Shown here one piece after another: positions 50,693 through 59,531 of a DNA stretch of 64,000 nt. The notes under the pieces were generated by a model that was not told the origin of the DNA, made no database searches, and worked only from the letters and a program-made list of their open reading frames with translations. The stretch is from Microbispora catharanthi. GTDB lineage: Bacteria; Actinomycetota; Actinomycetes; Streptosporangiales; Streptosporangiaceae. Made by a program: the position numbers and the translations under genes. The stretch spans positions 81,379 through 145,378 of the forward strand of contig NZ_VDMA02000023.1 of NCBI RefSeq assembly GCF_006334915.2, written 5' to 3'. Position 1 is the stretch's first letter. The number at the start of each line of letters is the position of its first letter.

Positions 50693-51130
50693 TCAGATGG
50701 AACGCGATCTCCTCCACCTTCTCCTCCACCAGGGATGCACCCGGGGATAACCACCGTCGTCCAGGCCGGCCATCCGTTCGAAAAGGTTCCACGAGGCCGG
50801 ATGGCCGCAGACGGCGTACGAGGCGGCCGAGGCGAGCACGTACAGCACGAGCATGGGCAGGCCGACGCAGAACGCGTACTGGGAGGCGTGGCGGGACTCG
50901 TGGTCGAGCAGGCAGCCCGTGAGATAGCCCTCCCCGTGCTTGGTCAGGATCACGTTGCCCACGGTGAACGCCCCGGCGACGGGAAACGGGATGCGGTAGC
51001 CGTGCGCGTAGACGAGACCCCGCTCCCCCCTGCGGGTGCGGGCTCCGCCGATCCGCGCGATCAGCAGCCCGAGGGGCGTGGAGAGGTTGACGTAGTTGAT
51101 GACCTGCCGGACCCGGTGCGACCGCCGCAT
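50693..51130 (-). CDS. Conserved membrane-associated protein with HExxH motif
   Basis: The 145-residue protein begins MRRSHRVRQVINYVNLSTPL. Residues 79-83 read HESRH within 'LLDHESRHASQYAFCVGLP', an HExxH zinc-metalloprotease-type motif, followed by a membrane-like segment (LPMLVLYVLASAASYAV). The ending 'NLFERMAGLDDGGYPRV' is conserved in actinomycete homologues, as I recall them. Function is unknown; whether it is a peptidase is untested. Confidence 0.7.
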   Translation of the reverse strand: MRRSHRVRQVINYVNLSTPLGLLIARIGGARTRRGERGLVYAHGYRIPFPVAGAFTVGNVILTKHGEGYLTGCLLDHESRHASQYAFCVGLPMLVLYVLASAASYAVCGHPASWNLFERMAGLDDGGYPRVHPWWRRRWRRSRSI

Positions 51131-51197
51131 GTCCCCAGGATCGGCGAGGGGCCGCGCCTATACAAGCACGGGCAAGCACGGGCAAGCACGGGCAAGC

Positions 51198-51629
51198 TCA
51201 GACCCGGCCGTACGACCTCAGCAGCCACGAACCGGCGGACCGGGTGACGACCACGGCGGCCGCGACGGCGACGGCGCCGCCGTACAGGTACCAGTAGCCG
51301 GCGGAGTTGCCCGCGATGGCGAGGTCGCCGGCCCGCTGCGGCGTGGCCAGCAGGAACGACACGAGGAGCCAGCCGGCGGCGGGAACGAGCGCGCCCAGCT
51401 TGCTGCCCATCATCCAGCCCATGACGTACGGCACGGCGAACAGGGCGACCAGCCAGGCGATCGCGGCGACCGGCACCTGCCCGGCGTACCACGCGTGCTG
51501 GAAGCCCCCGACGACGCCGAGCACCACGCCCAGCAGGAAGAGCACGCCGTACGCCGCACCGGTCACGGCCCCGGCCAGCGGGCCGGGAGCGTCCTCGGTC
51601 TCGACGGCGACCTGCGTCTCCTGGGTCAT
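51198..51629 (-). CDS. Four-helix membrane protein (DUF6113-like)
   Basis: The 143-residue protein has a short polar start and four hydrophobic helices (AAYGVLFLLGVVLGVVGGF, VAAIAWLVALFAVPYVMGWM, LGALVPAAGWLLVSFLLAT, WYLYGGAVAVAAAVVVTRS). It lies 9 bp after mshB, the position held by a small DUF6113-type membrane protein in other actinomycetes. Function is unknown. Confidence 0.75.
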   Translation of the reverse strand: MTQETQVAVETEDAPGPLAGAVTGAAYGVLFLLGVVLGVVGGFQHAWYAGQVPVAAIAWLVALFAVPYVMGWMMGSKLGALVPAAGWLLVSFLLATPQRAGDLAIAGNSAGYWYLYGGAVAVAAAVVVTRSAGSWLLRSYGRV

Positions 51630-51638
51630 GCCGCCAAT

Positions 51639-52544
51639 TTAGCCGATGCCGGCGAACAGGTCGGTCTCACGGTCGTAGGGCTCGCCCAGGCCTCCCACCT
51701 CGGGCGGGGCGCCGATGGCGGGCTTGCCGGGGACCCCGGCACGCAGGATGAAGTGCTCGATCCCGAGGGCCTGCTGGCCGACGTTGTTCGACAGCGCGAA
51801 CCACGGCGCGTCCACGGCGATCTGCGTCGCGTGCGCCCGCATCGCGTCGAGCTTGGCCTCCACGTAGGGCCGGGCGTCGATCTCCGTCGTCACGTCCTCG
51901 TCGGCGCATCCCGGCATGTCGTCGATCGACTCAGGCACCCAGAAGTCGACGTCGGCCTCGCGCATGGTCTCGATGGTCCGCCGCAGCACCGACTTGGGCA
52001 TGGCGGTGAGGTAGAACTTGGCGATCCGCCACGGCTCACCGCCGGGGAACGCGGGGTCGGCGGCCAGTTCGAAGGCCCGCCAGGAGACGCGGTGCGCCTG
52101 GATGTGGTCGGGATGGCCGTAGAAGCCGTTCTCGTCGTAGGTGACGAGGACCTGGGGCCTGACCTCGCGGATCACCTTGACCAGCTCGCCCGCGGCCTCG
52201 TCGAGGTCGGCCCGCCAGAAGCAGCCGGGGCGGTCGTTGGTCGCCGCGCCCATCATGCCCGAGTCGCGCCAGCGGCCGGCCTCCCCGAGAAAGCGGTGAT
52301 CGGTGACGCCGAGCGCCTTGCACGCGGCGGCCAGCTCGCCGATGCGGTACTGGCCGAGCGTGTCGTCCCTGTCGGCGGCGTGGTGGGCGAGCTCCGGGGG
52401 AATGACCTCGCCTTCCTCCCCCAGGGTGCAGGTCACGAGCGTCACGTGCGCCCCCTCGGCGGCGTACTTGGCCATGGTCGCGCCGGTGCCGATGGACTCG
52501 TCGTCGGGGTGGGCGTGCACGAGCAGCAAGCGACGGTCAGTCAT
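51639..52544 (-). CDS. mshB: Mycothiol biosynthesis deacetylase MshB
   Basis: The 301-residue LmbE-like zinc enzyme has AHPDDES (His12, Asp15) near the N-terminus and the third ligand in 'ENGFYGHPDHIQAHRVSW'. It deacetylates GlcNAc-inositol on the way to mycothiol, the thiol of actinobacteria. A GGAGG site lies just before ATG 52544. The 'CTLGEEGEVIPPELAH' segment separates MshB from general LmbE proteins. It diverges from the S9 peptidase gene across 42 bp. Confidence 0.92.
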   Translation of the reverse strand: MTDRRLLLVHAHPDDESIGTGATMAKYAAEGAHVTLVTCTLGEEGEVIPPELAHHAADRDDTLGQYRIGELAAACKALGVTDHRFLGEAGRWRDSGMMGAATNDRPGCFWRADLDEAAGELVKVIREVRPQVLVTYDENGFYGHPDHIQAHRVSWRAFELAADPAFPGGEPWRIAKFYLTAMPKSVLRRTIETMREADVDFWVPESIDDMPGCADEDVTTEIDARPYVEAKLDAMRAHATQIAVDAPWFALSNNVGQQALGIEHFILRAGVPGKPAIGAPPEVGGLGEPYDRETDLFAGIG

Positions 52545-52586
52545 GCCTCCGAGGGTAGTGCCCTCGTGCTGGCAGTATGAGGAGCT

Positions 52587-54665
52587 ATGACGGAGAGCTT
52601 CCCACGGTTGCATGCCAGGACCCGGCGGTTCACCCTCGGGGTGCCGCGCAACTTCACGATCTCCCCTGACGGCGGTCGGGTGACCTTCCTCAGGACGAGA
52701 TCGGGCGCCGACCCGGTGACCTGCCTGTGGGAGCTGGACGTCGCGTCCGGAGCCGAGCGGCTCGTCGTCGATCCCCTCGCTCTGGGCGCCGCCGACGAGG
52801 ACCTGCCGCCGGAGGAGCGCGCCCGCCGCGAGCGGTCGCGGGAGTCGGCGGGCGGCGTGGTGGCGTACGCCACGGACCGGGAGGTCCGGCAGGCCGTCTT
52901 CGCGCTGTCTGGCGACCTCTACCTGGCTGGTCTCGCCTCGGGCGAGGTGCGGCGGCTCCCGGCGGCCGGGCCGGTCATCGACCCCCGGCTCGACCCCACC
53001 GGCGCGCGGGTCGCGTACGTCACGGGCGGCGCCCTGCACGTGCTGGAGATCGCCACCGGCGCGGACACCCCGCTCGCCGAGCCGGAGAGCGAGCTGGTCA
53101 CCTACGGCCTCGCGGAGTTCATCGCGGCCGAGGAGATGGAGCGGATGCGCGGCTACTGGTGGTCGCCCTCCGGCGACCGCCTGCTCGTCTCCCGGGTGGA
53201 CGAGTCTCCGGTGCCCCTGTGGCACATCGCCGACCCGGCCAACCCCGATCGTCAGCCCGTCCCGCAGCGCTACCCCGCCGCCGGCACGGCCAACGCCGAG
53301 GTCACGTTGCACGTCATCGGCCTGGACGGCGCGCGTACGGCGGTGCCGTTCGAGCAGGAGTACCTGGTGACGGCGGCCTGGGACGCACACGGCCTCGCGA
53401 TCGTCACGCTCTCACGGGACCAGCGGACGATGCGCCTGCTGTCCGTCGGCCCGGACACCGGCGAGACGACGCTCCTGCGCGAGGACACCGACCCCGCCTG
53501 GGTGGACATCGTCACCGGTGTCCCGGCCCGCCTGTCCGACGGGACGCTCGTATGGGTGGCCGACGCCGACGGCGGCCACCGCCTCGTGGTCGGCGACGAG
53601 CCGGTCACGCCGCCGTCCCTGCAGGTGCGCGCGGTGCTCGACGTCGACGGCGACACCGTGCTCTTCCAGGCGAGCGGCGAGCCCACCGAGATCCATCTGT
53701 GGACCTACGCGGCGGGCACCATCAGCGCCGTCACGACCGAACCGGGCGTCCACTCCGGCCGCCGGGCGGGCGGCGTGACGCTCGTCGCCCGGCAGAGCCT
53801 CGACACCGAGGGAACGACGGTTTCAGTCGGGGCAGTATCGATCAGGTCCCTCGCCGAGCGCCCAGGACTGGAGCCGCGCGTGTCGCTCGTCCGGGCGGGC
53901 TCGCGCGAGCTGTCCACGGCGGTCCTGCTGCCCTCGTGGCACGTGCCCGGCTCGGGCCCGCTGCCCGTCCTGATGGACCCGTACGGCGGGCCGCACGCCC
54001 AGCGCGTGCTGTCGGCCCGGCGGATGTTCCTGGAGTCCCAGTGGTGGGCCGAGCAGGGCTTCGCGGTGGTCGTGGCCGACGGGCGGGGCACGCCGGGGCG
54101 CGGCCCGGCCTTCGAACGCGAGACGCTGCACGACTTCACGATCTCGCTGCAGGACCAGGTGGACGCCCTCCAGGGCGTGGCGGCCCTGCACCCGGGCGAC
54201 CTCGACCTCTCCCGGGTGGCGATCCGGGGCTGGTCGTTCGGCGGCTACCTCGCCGCGCTCGCCGTGCTGCGCCGCCCCGACGTGTTCCACGCCGCCGTCG
54301 CCGGGGCGCCGGTCACCGACTGGCGCCTGTACGACACCTGCTACACCGAGCGCTACCTCGGCCACCCCGACGAGGGGCACTACGAGCGCTCGTCGCTCCT
54401 CGCCGATGCGGAGAAGGGAGACGCGGAGAAGGGAGACGCCGAGAAGCTGGAGCGCCCGCTTCTGCTGATCCACGGCCTGGCCGACGACAACGTGGTCGCC
54501 GCGCACACGCTGCGGCTGTCGTCGGCCCTGCTCGCGGCCGGCCGCCCGCACACCGTGCTCCCGTTGTCGGGCGTCACCCACATGACCCCGCAGGAGGTCG
54601 TCGCGGAGAACCTGCTGCTCCTGCAGCTCGACTTCCTCAAGAAGTCGCTGCACATCACCGGTTGA
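52587..54665 (+). CDS. S9 family peptidase (dipeptidyl-peptidase IV-like)
   Basis: The 692-residue protein has an N-terminal DPP-IV-type beta-propeller (from about residue 20, 'SPDGGRVTFLRTRSGADPVT', through 'LVTYGLAEFIAAEEMERMRG', which holds the substrate-binding Glu pair) and a C-terminal alpha/beta hydrolase with Ser550 (GWSFGGYLAAL), Asp in 'HGLADDNVV' and His in 'SGVTHMTPQE'. It cleaves N-terminal dipeptides. No signal peptide is seen, so it is cytosolic. A 15-bp tandem repeat (about 54407-54445) inserts DAEKG repeats in a surface loop before the Asp. Confidence 0.92.
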   Translation: MTESFPRLHARTRRFTLGVPRNFTISPDGGRVTFLRTRSGADPVTCLWELDVASGAERLVVDPLALGAADEDLPPEERARRERSRESAGGVVAYATDREVRQAVFALSGDLYLAGLASGEVRRLPAAGPVIDPRLDPTGARVAYVTGGALHVLEIATGADTPLAEPESELVTYGLAEFIAAEEMERMRGYWWSPSGDRLLVSRVDESPVPLWHIADPANPDRQPVPQRYPAAGTANAEVTLHVIGLDGARTAVPFEQEYLVTAAWDAHGLAIVTLSRDQRTMRLLSVGPDTGETTLLREDTDPAWVDIVTGVPARLSDGTLVWVADADGGHRLVVGDEPVTPPSLQVRAVLDVDGDTVLFQASGEPTEIHLWTYAAGTISAVTTEPGVHSGRRAGGVTLVARQSLDTEGTTVSVGAVSIRSLAERPGLEPRVSLVRAGSRELSTAVLLPSWHVPGSGPLPVLMDPYGGPHAQRVLSARRMFLESQWWAEQGFAVVVADGRGTPGRGPAFERETLHDFTISLQDQVDALQGVAALHPGDLDLSRVAIRGWSFGGYLAALAVLRRPDVFHAAVAGAPVTDWRLYDTCYTERYLGHPDEGHYERSSLLADAEKGDAEKGDAEKLERPLLLIHGLADDNVVAAHTLRLSSALLAAGRPHTVLPLSGVTHMTPQEVVAENLLLLQLDFLKKSLHITG

Positions 54666-54670
54666 CGGGA

Positions 54671-56431
54671 CTACCGGGCGGTGCCGTGCCAGCTGTCCCA
54701 CAGCGCGGCGTAGGCACCGCCCGCCGCCACCAGGTCGTCGTGGGAGCCCAGTTCGCTGATCCGGCCGTCCTCCACCACGGCCACCCGGTCGGCGTCGTGC
54801 GCCGTGTACAGCCGGTGCGCGATGGCGATCACCGTACGGCCCTCAAGCACGGCCGCGAGCGACCGCTCCAGGTGGCGGGCGGCCCGCGGGTCGATCAGCG
54901 ACGTGGCCTCGTCCAGGACGAGCGTGTGCGGGTCGGCCAGCACCAGCCGGGCGAGCGCGATCTGCTGCGCCTGGGCCGGGGAGATCGCCGTGCCGCCCGA
55001 GCCCACCGCGGTGTTCAACTCCTCGCCGGATCCATCGCCCAGGGCCGCCACCCACTCCCAGGCGTCCACGGCCTCCAGCGCGCGGCGCACCTCGGCGTCC
55101 GAGGCGTCGGGCCTGGCGATCAGGAGGTTGTCGCGCAGCGTCCCCCGGAACACGTGGTGCTCCTGGGTGACCAGGGCGACGTGCCCGCGCAGCTCGTCGA
55201 GCGGCAGCTCGACCAGCGGCACCCCGCCGACCGTGACCGACCCGCTCCCCGGCGCGTGCACCCCGGCGATGAGGCGGCCCAGCGTCGACTTGCCCGCCCC
55301 TGAGGGCCCGACCATGGCCAGGCGCTCCCCCGGGCGTACGTCGAGGTCGATGCCGTGCAGCACGTCGCGGCCCTCACGGTAGGCGTACCGCACGCCGCTG
55401 ACCTTCAGCTCCTCCCCCACCGGCCGGGCGTCGCCCGCGACCCGGTCGTCGGGCACGTTGGCCACGCCCAGCAGCCGGGCCATCGAGGCCCCGCCGACCT
55501 GGAGCTCGTCCACCCACGAAAGCAGCCGGTCGAGCGGGTCGATGAGCTGCTGCACGTAGAGCGTGGCGGTCGTCACCTGGGCCACCGTCACCCAGCCTTC
55601 GATGGAGAGCAGCCCGCCGATGAGCAGGGTCGCCACGACCGGGACCACGTAGCCGAACTCGACGGCCGGGAACCACACCATGCGCAGGCCCAGGGTGTAC
55701 CGCTCGGCGGCGAACGACCGGGCGATGTCCCGGTCCGTACGGTCCCGGCGGCGGCCCTCCAGCCCCAGCGCCTCGATCGTGCGGGCACCCTCGACGGTCT
55801 CGGCCAGGCCCTCGGTCATGTCGGCGTACGCCGCGTTCTCCCGCAGGTAGCCGTCCCTTGCGCGGTTGAGATACCACCGGGTGGCGCCCCACAGCAGCGG
55901 CACGGCGACCAGCGACGGCACCGCCATCACCGGCCCGACGAGGATCACCGCGCCGACCACGAAGGCGCCGGTCACGACCGCGATCAGCGTCTCGGGCACG
56001 GCGTGCCGCACGCTCCGGGACAGCGCGTCCACGTCTCTGGACGTACGGGTGATGAGGTCGCCGGAACCGGCCCGCTCGACCGTGGAGAGCGGCAGCGCGA
56101 GCACCCGGCCGACGAAGTCCTCCCTCAGCTCGGCCAGCACCTTCTCGCCCAGCCGCGACGACGCGTACACCGCGAACCTGATCAGCACGGCCTGCGCGAC
56201 CACGAAGGCGGCGATGGTCAGGGCGACGGCGTCCACGCGCAGGTCGGTCCGGCCCTTGGCCAGGCCCTCCACCAGGTCGCCGAGCATGCGGGGCGCGACA
56301 AGCCCGGCGACCGCCGCCAGCGCGTGCAGGGCCAGCGCGAGGCCCAGCTCGCGGGGATACTTCAACGTCAGCCGCCGCGCGTAGGCGCGCACCTGCGCCC
56401 TGTCGGCGACCGGCAGGATCTCGCGGGCCAT
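54671..56431 (-). CDS. ABC exporter half-transporter, subunit with intact Walker motifs and degenerate signature
   Basis: The 586-residue protein has six membrane helices and an ATPase domain with Walker A GPSGAGKST and Walker B 'HTLVLDEATSLID' intact. The signature LSGGQ is changed to 'TAISPAQAQQIALARL'. It pairs with the upstream half-transporter, whose defects are complementary, giving one working ATP site. The ATG at 56431 is 2 bp after the stop of the partner. Such pairs are multidrug or lipid exporters in actinomycetes; the substrate is unknown. Confidence 0.9.
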   Translation of the reverse strand: MAREILPVADRAQVRAYARRLTLKYPRELGLALALHALAAVAGLVAPRMLGDLVEGLAKGRTDLRVDAVALTIAAFVVAQAVLIRFAVYASSRLGEKVLAELREDFVGRVLALPLSTVERAGSGDLITRTSRDVDALSRSVRHAVPETLIAVVTGAFVVGAVILVGPVMAVPSLVAVPLLWGATRWYLNRARDGYLRENAAYADMTEGLAETVEGARTIEALGLEGRRRDRTDRDIARSFAAERYTLGLRMVWFPAVEFGYVVPVVATLLIGGLLSIEGWVTVAQVTTATLYVQQLIDPLDRLLSWVDELQVGGASMARLLGVANVPDDRVAGDARPVGEELKVSGVRYAYREGRDVLHGIDLDVRPGERLAMVGPSGAGKSTLGRLIAGVHAPGSGSVTVGGVPLVELPLDELRGHVALVTQEHHVFRGTLRDNLLIARPDASDAEVRRALEAVDAWEWVAALGDGSGEELNTAVGSGGTAISPAQAQQIALARLVLADPHTLVLDEATSLIDPRAARHLERSLAAVLEGRTVIAIAHRLYTAHDADRVAVVEDGRISELGSHDDLVAAGGAYAALWDSWHGTAR

Positions 56432-56433
56432 GC

Positions 56434-58152
56434 TCAGTCTTCCCCTCGCGTCAACTCGCGTGTGACGGTGGCCCGGTAGGCGGGCTCGGTCTCCAGCAGC
56501 GCCCGGTGGCTGCCCTCGGCCCGTACGACGCCGCCCTCGACGTACAGCACGTGGTCGGCCCGGTCGAGCACGAGCGGGCTGGTCGTGCAGACCAGAGTCG
56601 CGCGGCCCGCCCGCGCCTTGCCCAGACGTTCGGCGACGCGCGCCTCCGTGTGCGCGTCGACGGCGCTGGTGGGCTCGACCAGGATCAGGATCTCCGCGTG
56701 GGCGAGCAGCGCCCGGGCCAGCCGCAGCCGCTGCTGCTGACCGCCGGAGAACTCGCGGCCCGACTCGGCCACGTGCGCGTCCAGGCCTTCGGGCAGCGCC
56801 GCCACGATGTCCTCGGCGCACGAGGCGTACAGCGCCTGGCGGACGTCCTCGTCGGTGGCCGTTCCCCGCACGTCGAGCTCGTCGCGCAGCCGTCCGGTGA
56901 ACAGCCGCGCGCCGTTGTCGGCCACCAGGATGTGCCGCCTGGCCTCGGCGAGCGGCAGCTCCGCCAGCGGCGCGCCGCCGACCGTGACGTCGCCGGGGGC
57001 GAACCTGCCCAGGCGGTCGGCGATGGCGATGGCGTCCTCCGGCGCGGCCGCCGCGAGCGCCGTCAGCCGGCCGGGCCGGACCTCGACGCCCGACTCGCCG
57101 TCGCGGAGCATGCCCGGCAGCGTGTTCGGTCCCGCGGAGAAGCGGCCGTCGCCGCCGGTGATCTCGGGCTCCAGCGACAGGATGCGGCAGACGCGGCGCG
57201 CCGCCACGTGCCCCTTGGTCACCTTGTCGGCGGCCTCGGTCAGCGTACGCAGAGGCGCGATCAGGAAGACCGCGTAGCCGTAGAACGCGACGAGCTGGCC
57301 GGGCGTGATGCGGCCGTCGAGCGCGAAGCGCGCGCCGAGCCAGGTCACGCACGCGATCAGCACGCCGGGCAACAGGATCTGGGCGCCCTCCAGCAGGGAC
57401 TCCACCGAGGCCACCCGCACGCCCGCCTGCCGCACGCGCTGCGATTCCTCGCGGTAGCGCGCGGCGAAGACCTGTTCGCCGCCGACGCCGCGCAGCACCC
57501 GCAGGCCGGCCACGATGTCGGCGGCCCTGGTGGCCAGGTCGCCCTGCAGGTCGCGCTGCTCGTGCTGGCGCCGGTGCAGCGGTTTGAGCAGAGGACCCAC
57601 CGCGGCCGCCATCAGCGGCACTCCGACCAGCACGACCAGGCCCAGCGGAACCGAGGTGGCGAGGAGGATCACGGTCACCGCGACGATGGCGACGGCCGCG
57701 CCGGTGCCGCGCAGGAGGATGTCCATGGCGTTGCCGATGTGCGCGATGTCCGAGTTGCCCACGCTGACGACCTCGCCCGTCGACAGGCGTTTCGGCAGCG
57801 TCGCCCCGAGCCTGGCCGCCTGCCGTACGGTCACCTGCACGGTGCGGTAGGCCGCCGACAGCCAGGCGAAGACGGCGAAGCGGTGACGCGTGACACCGGC
57901 GACCGCCTGGACCACGCCGAGGCCGAGCACCACCGCCGACCACCTGAGCAGCGTGCCCGTGTCCCGCGCGGCCATCGCGTCGATCGCCTTGCCCAGGGCC
58001 GCCGGCACGAGCGCCTGCCCCAGCCACCACAGCACCGCCAGGCCGGCTCCGGTCAGCATCGGAGCGGCCTGGCCGCGCGCCACCCACCACAGGTAGCGCA
58101 GCGGCCCGCGAGCGTCGGGACTGCCGGGATCGGCCACAGGAAGAGAGCGCAT
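56434..58152 (-). CDS. ABC exporter half-transporter, subunit lacking Walker A
   Basis: The 572-residue protein has six membrane helices and an ATPase domain in which Walker A is lost: residues 363-372 read LTALAAAAPE where GxxGxGKST is expected. The signature FSGGQ (468-472) is normal, and Walker B reads ILILVEPTSAVD, with Val492 in place of Asp but the catalytic Glu493 kept. It therefore supplies the signature and Glu for the one active site of the heterodimer. ATG 58152 is preferred over the longer frame. It diverges from the HTH gene across 99 bp rich in GTTGAC boxes. Confidence 0.9.
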   Translation of the reverse strand: MRSLPVADPGSPDARGPLRYLWWVARGQAAPMLTGAGLAVLWWLGQALVPAALGKAIDAMAARDTGTLLRWSAVVLGLGVVQAVAGVTRHRFAVFAWLSAAYRTVQVTVRQAARLGATLPKRLSTGEVVSVGNSDIAHIGNAMDILLRGTGAAVAIVAVTVILLATSVPLGLVVLVGVPLMAAAVGPLLKPLHRRQHEQRDLQGDLATRAADIVAGLRVLRGVGGEQVFAARYREESQRVRQAGVRVASVESLLEGAQILLPGVLIACVTWLGARFALDGRITPGQLVAFYGYAVFLIAPLRTLTEAADKVTKGHVAARRVCRILSLEPEITGGDGRFSAGPNTLPGMLRDGESGVEVRPGRLTALAAAAPEDAIAIADRLGRFAPGDVTVGGAPLAELPLAEARRHILVADNGARLFTGRLRDELDVRGTATDEDVRQALYASCAEDIVAALPEGLDAHVAESGREFSGGQQQRLRLARALLAHAEILILVEPTSAVDAHTEARVAERLGKARAGRATLVCTTSPLVLDRADHVLYVEGGVVRAEGSHRALLETEPAYRATVTRELTRGED

Positions 58153-58205
58153 GGTCGTTCCAGACTCGCAAATACGCAGGTCGAGGGGCAAACCGTTTTC
58201 CCTGC

Positions 58206-58248
58206 GTCAACCGTGGTTGACATATAGAGGTTGTCAACCTATGTTGAC
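58206..58248. promoter_or_regulatory. Consensus promoter with embedded operator dyads (HTH/Clp-N operon; divergent ABC operon)
   Basis: TTGACA (58217-58222), a 17-bp spacer and TATGTT (58240-58245) form a near-consensus promoter. The start point would fall on the ATG at 58252, so the message is leaderless. GTCAAC-N4-GTTGAC (58206-58221) overlaps the -35, AGGTTG-T-CAACCT (58228-58240) fills the spacer, and a third GTTGAC (58243-58248) overlaps the -10. The HTH protein encoded here is a likely ligand. Confidence 0.65.
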
Positions 58249-58251
58249 GAC

Positions 58252-58485
58252 ATGAGCGATACGGCACAACTGGCGAGCGACGCCGGCAGCCGCGATCCGG
58301 CCGTCGGCCTGCGGGCCGTACGGGCCCTGCGGCTCCTGGTGGAACGGCTCGAAGCGCTGCAGGTGGAGAACGCACGCACCGCGGGGTGGTCGTGGCAGGA
58401 CATCGCGCTCCTGCTCGGGGTGTCCCGGCAGGCGGTGCACAAGAAGTACGCGGGCGGGCGAGGACTGCTGAGACGGGAGAAGTAG
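58252..58485 (+). CDS. Small helix-turn-helix regulator
   Basis: The 77-residue protein has a helix (VRALRLLVERLEALQVENAR) and then a helix-turn-helix 'WSWQDIALLLGVSRQAVHKK' with the basic end GRGLLRREK. It is of the kind that accompanies Clp-N genes in actinomycetes. ATG 58252 coincides with the predicted transcription start, so no ribosome site exists. Its stop codon directly abuts the ATG of the Clp-N gene. It probably represses its own operon and perhaps the divergent ABC exporter through the GTTGAC dyads. Confidence 0.85.
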   Translation: MSDTAQLASDAGSRDPAVGLRAVRALRLLVERLEALQVENARTAGWSWQDIALLLGVSRQAVHKKYAGGRGLLRREK

Positions 58486-59043
58486 ATGCTGGAAAGGTTC
58501 ACCGACGACGCGCGGCAGGTCGTCATACACGCCAACGAGCAGGCCAGGGAACTCCGGCACGGGCAGGTGGGCACCGAGCACCTCCTGCTCGGCCTGCTGA
58601 GCCGCCCGGAGACGCTGTCCGCCCGGCTCCTCGCGGCACGGGGCGTCGATCATGAGCGGGTGCGGGCGGAGGTCGTCCGGATCCTCGGCGACGCCACGGG
58701 CGGGGACATCGACGCCGAGGCGCTGGAGACCATCGGCATCGACCTGTCGGCCGTCCGGGAGAGGATCGAGGAGGTCTTCGGCGTCGGGGCCCTCGACCGG
58801 GAGCCGCGCCGCGGCCGTCGGGGGGTCCTCGTCAGCGGGCGCCGGGCCCCGTTCGGCCCCCGGGCCAAGAAGACGCTCGAACTCGCGCTGCGCGAGGCCG
58901 TCGCGCTCAAGAGCAGGGACATCCGCGACGGGCACATCCTCCTCGGCGTCATCCGGGAGGGCGAGGGCCTGGGTGTCCGCATCCTGACCGACGCCGGGGT
59001 CGACCTGTCCGAGCTCCGGGCGGAGGTCAGGAGCGTCCTCTGA
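58486..59043 (+). CDS. Clp N-terminal (double Clp repeat) protein
   Basis: The 185-residue protein consists of two Clp_N repeats: MLERFTDDARQVVIHANEQA with 'HGQVGTEHLLLGLLSRPETL', and 'FGPRAKKTLELALREAVALK' with 'DIRDGHILLGVIREGEGLGV'. There is no ATPase domain, so it is a ClpC-N-like adaptor or substrate-binding protein rather than a chaperone. It is translated directly after the HTH regulator gene (stop and start codons abut). Confidence 0.88.
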   Translation: MLERFTDDARQVVIHANEQARELRHGQVGTEHLLLGLLSRPETLSARLLAARGVDHERVRAEVVRILGDATGGDIDAEALETIGIDLSAVRERIEEVFGVGALDREPRRGRRGVLVSGRRAPFGPRAKKTLELALREAVALKSRDIRDGHILLGVIREGEGLGVRILTDAGVDLSELRAEVRSVL

Positions 59044-59062
59044 CCGGCGTCAGCCGTCCGTG

Positions 59063-59413
59063 TCAGTCGTCCAGGGCCGCCAGGGCGTCCGCGAGGGTCT
59101 CGTAGATGGGAAACGCCGCGTGCAGCCCGGTCACCGTGAGGATCCTCCGGAAGACGCCCCGAACGCCGGCGAGCTTCATGAACCCGCCCGCCTCCACGGC
59201 GCGGTCGTGCGCCTCCAGAAGAAGGCGCAGTCCCATGGAGTCGCAGAAGGTCAGCTCGGAGGTGTCCACGACCAGCCGGGTGCCGCCCTCCTCCGACAAC
59301 TTGCCGAACAGGGTGCGCAGCCGCTCGCCGGAGATCACGTCCAGCTCGCCGGTCAGAGTGACGAGAGTGTGCGTCGCCTCATGGCTCACCGTGACGCCAA
59401 GTCTCGTCGTCAT
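59063..59413 (-). CDS. STAS-domain anti-sigma factor antagonist
   Basis: The 116-residue protein is a single STAS domain with the phosphorylatable serine motif 'DTSELTFCDSMGLRLLLEAH' (DS-x-G). Such proteins bind RsbW-type kinases and free alternative sigma factors. The ATG has GAGG 8 bases upstream. The next gene upstream (59532-59984) encodes a second, clearly related STAS protein, sharing the GVRGVFRRILTVTGL-type stretch; no kinase gene is nearby. Confidence 0.9.
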   Translation of the reverse strand: MTTRLGVTVSHEATHTLVTLTGELDVISGERLRTLFGKLSEEGGTRLVVDTSELTFCDSMGLRLLLEAHDRAVEAGGFMKLAGVRGVFRRILTVTGLHAAFPIYETLADALAALDD

Positions 59414-59531
59414 CGCCTGTCCTCGTGCCGAAAGATCTTCCTGGTCAAAGATCTACAGAGAAGTTACACCTCTACTTACCCCGCAAGGCAGAGGGAGGCA
59501 AGAAGGACGGGACGGCGGAGGCCAGTAGTGA

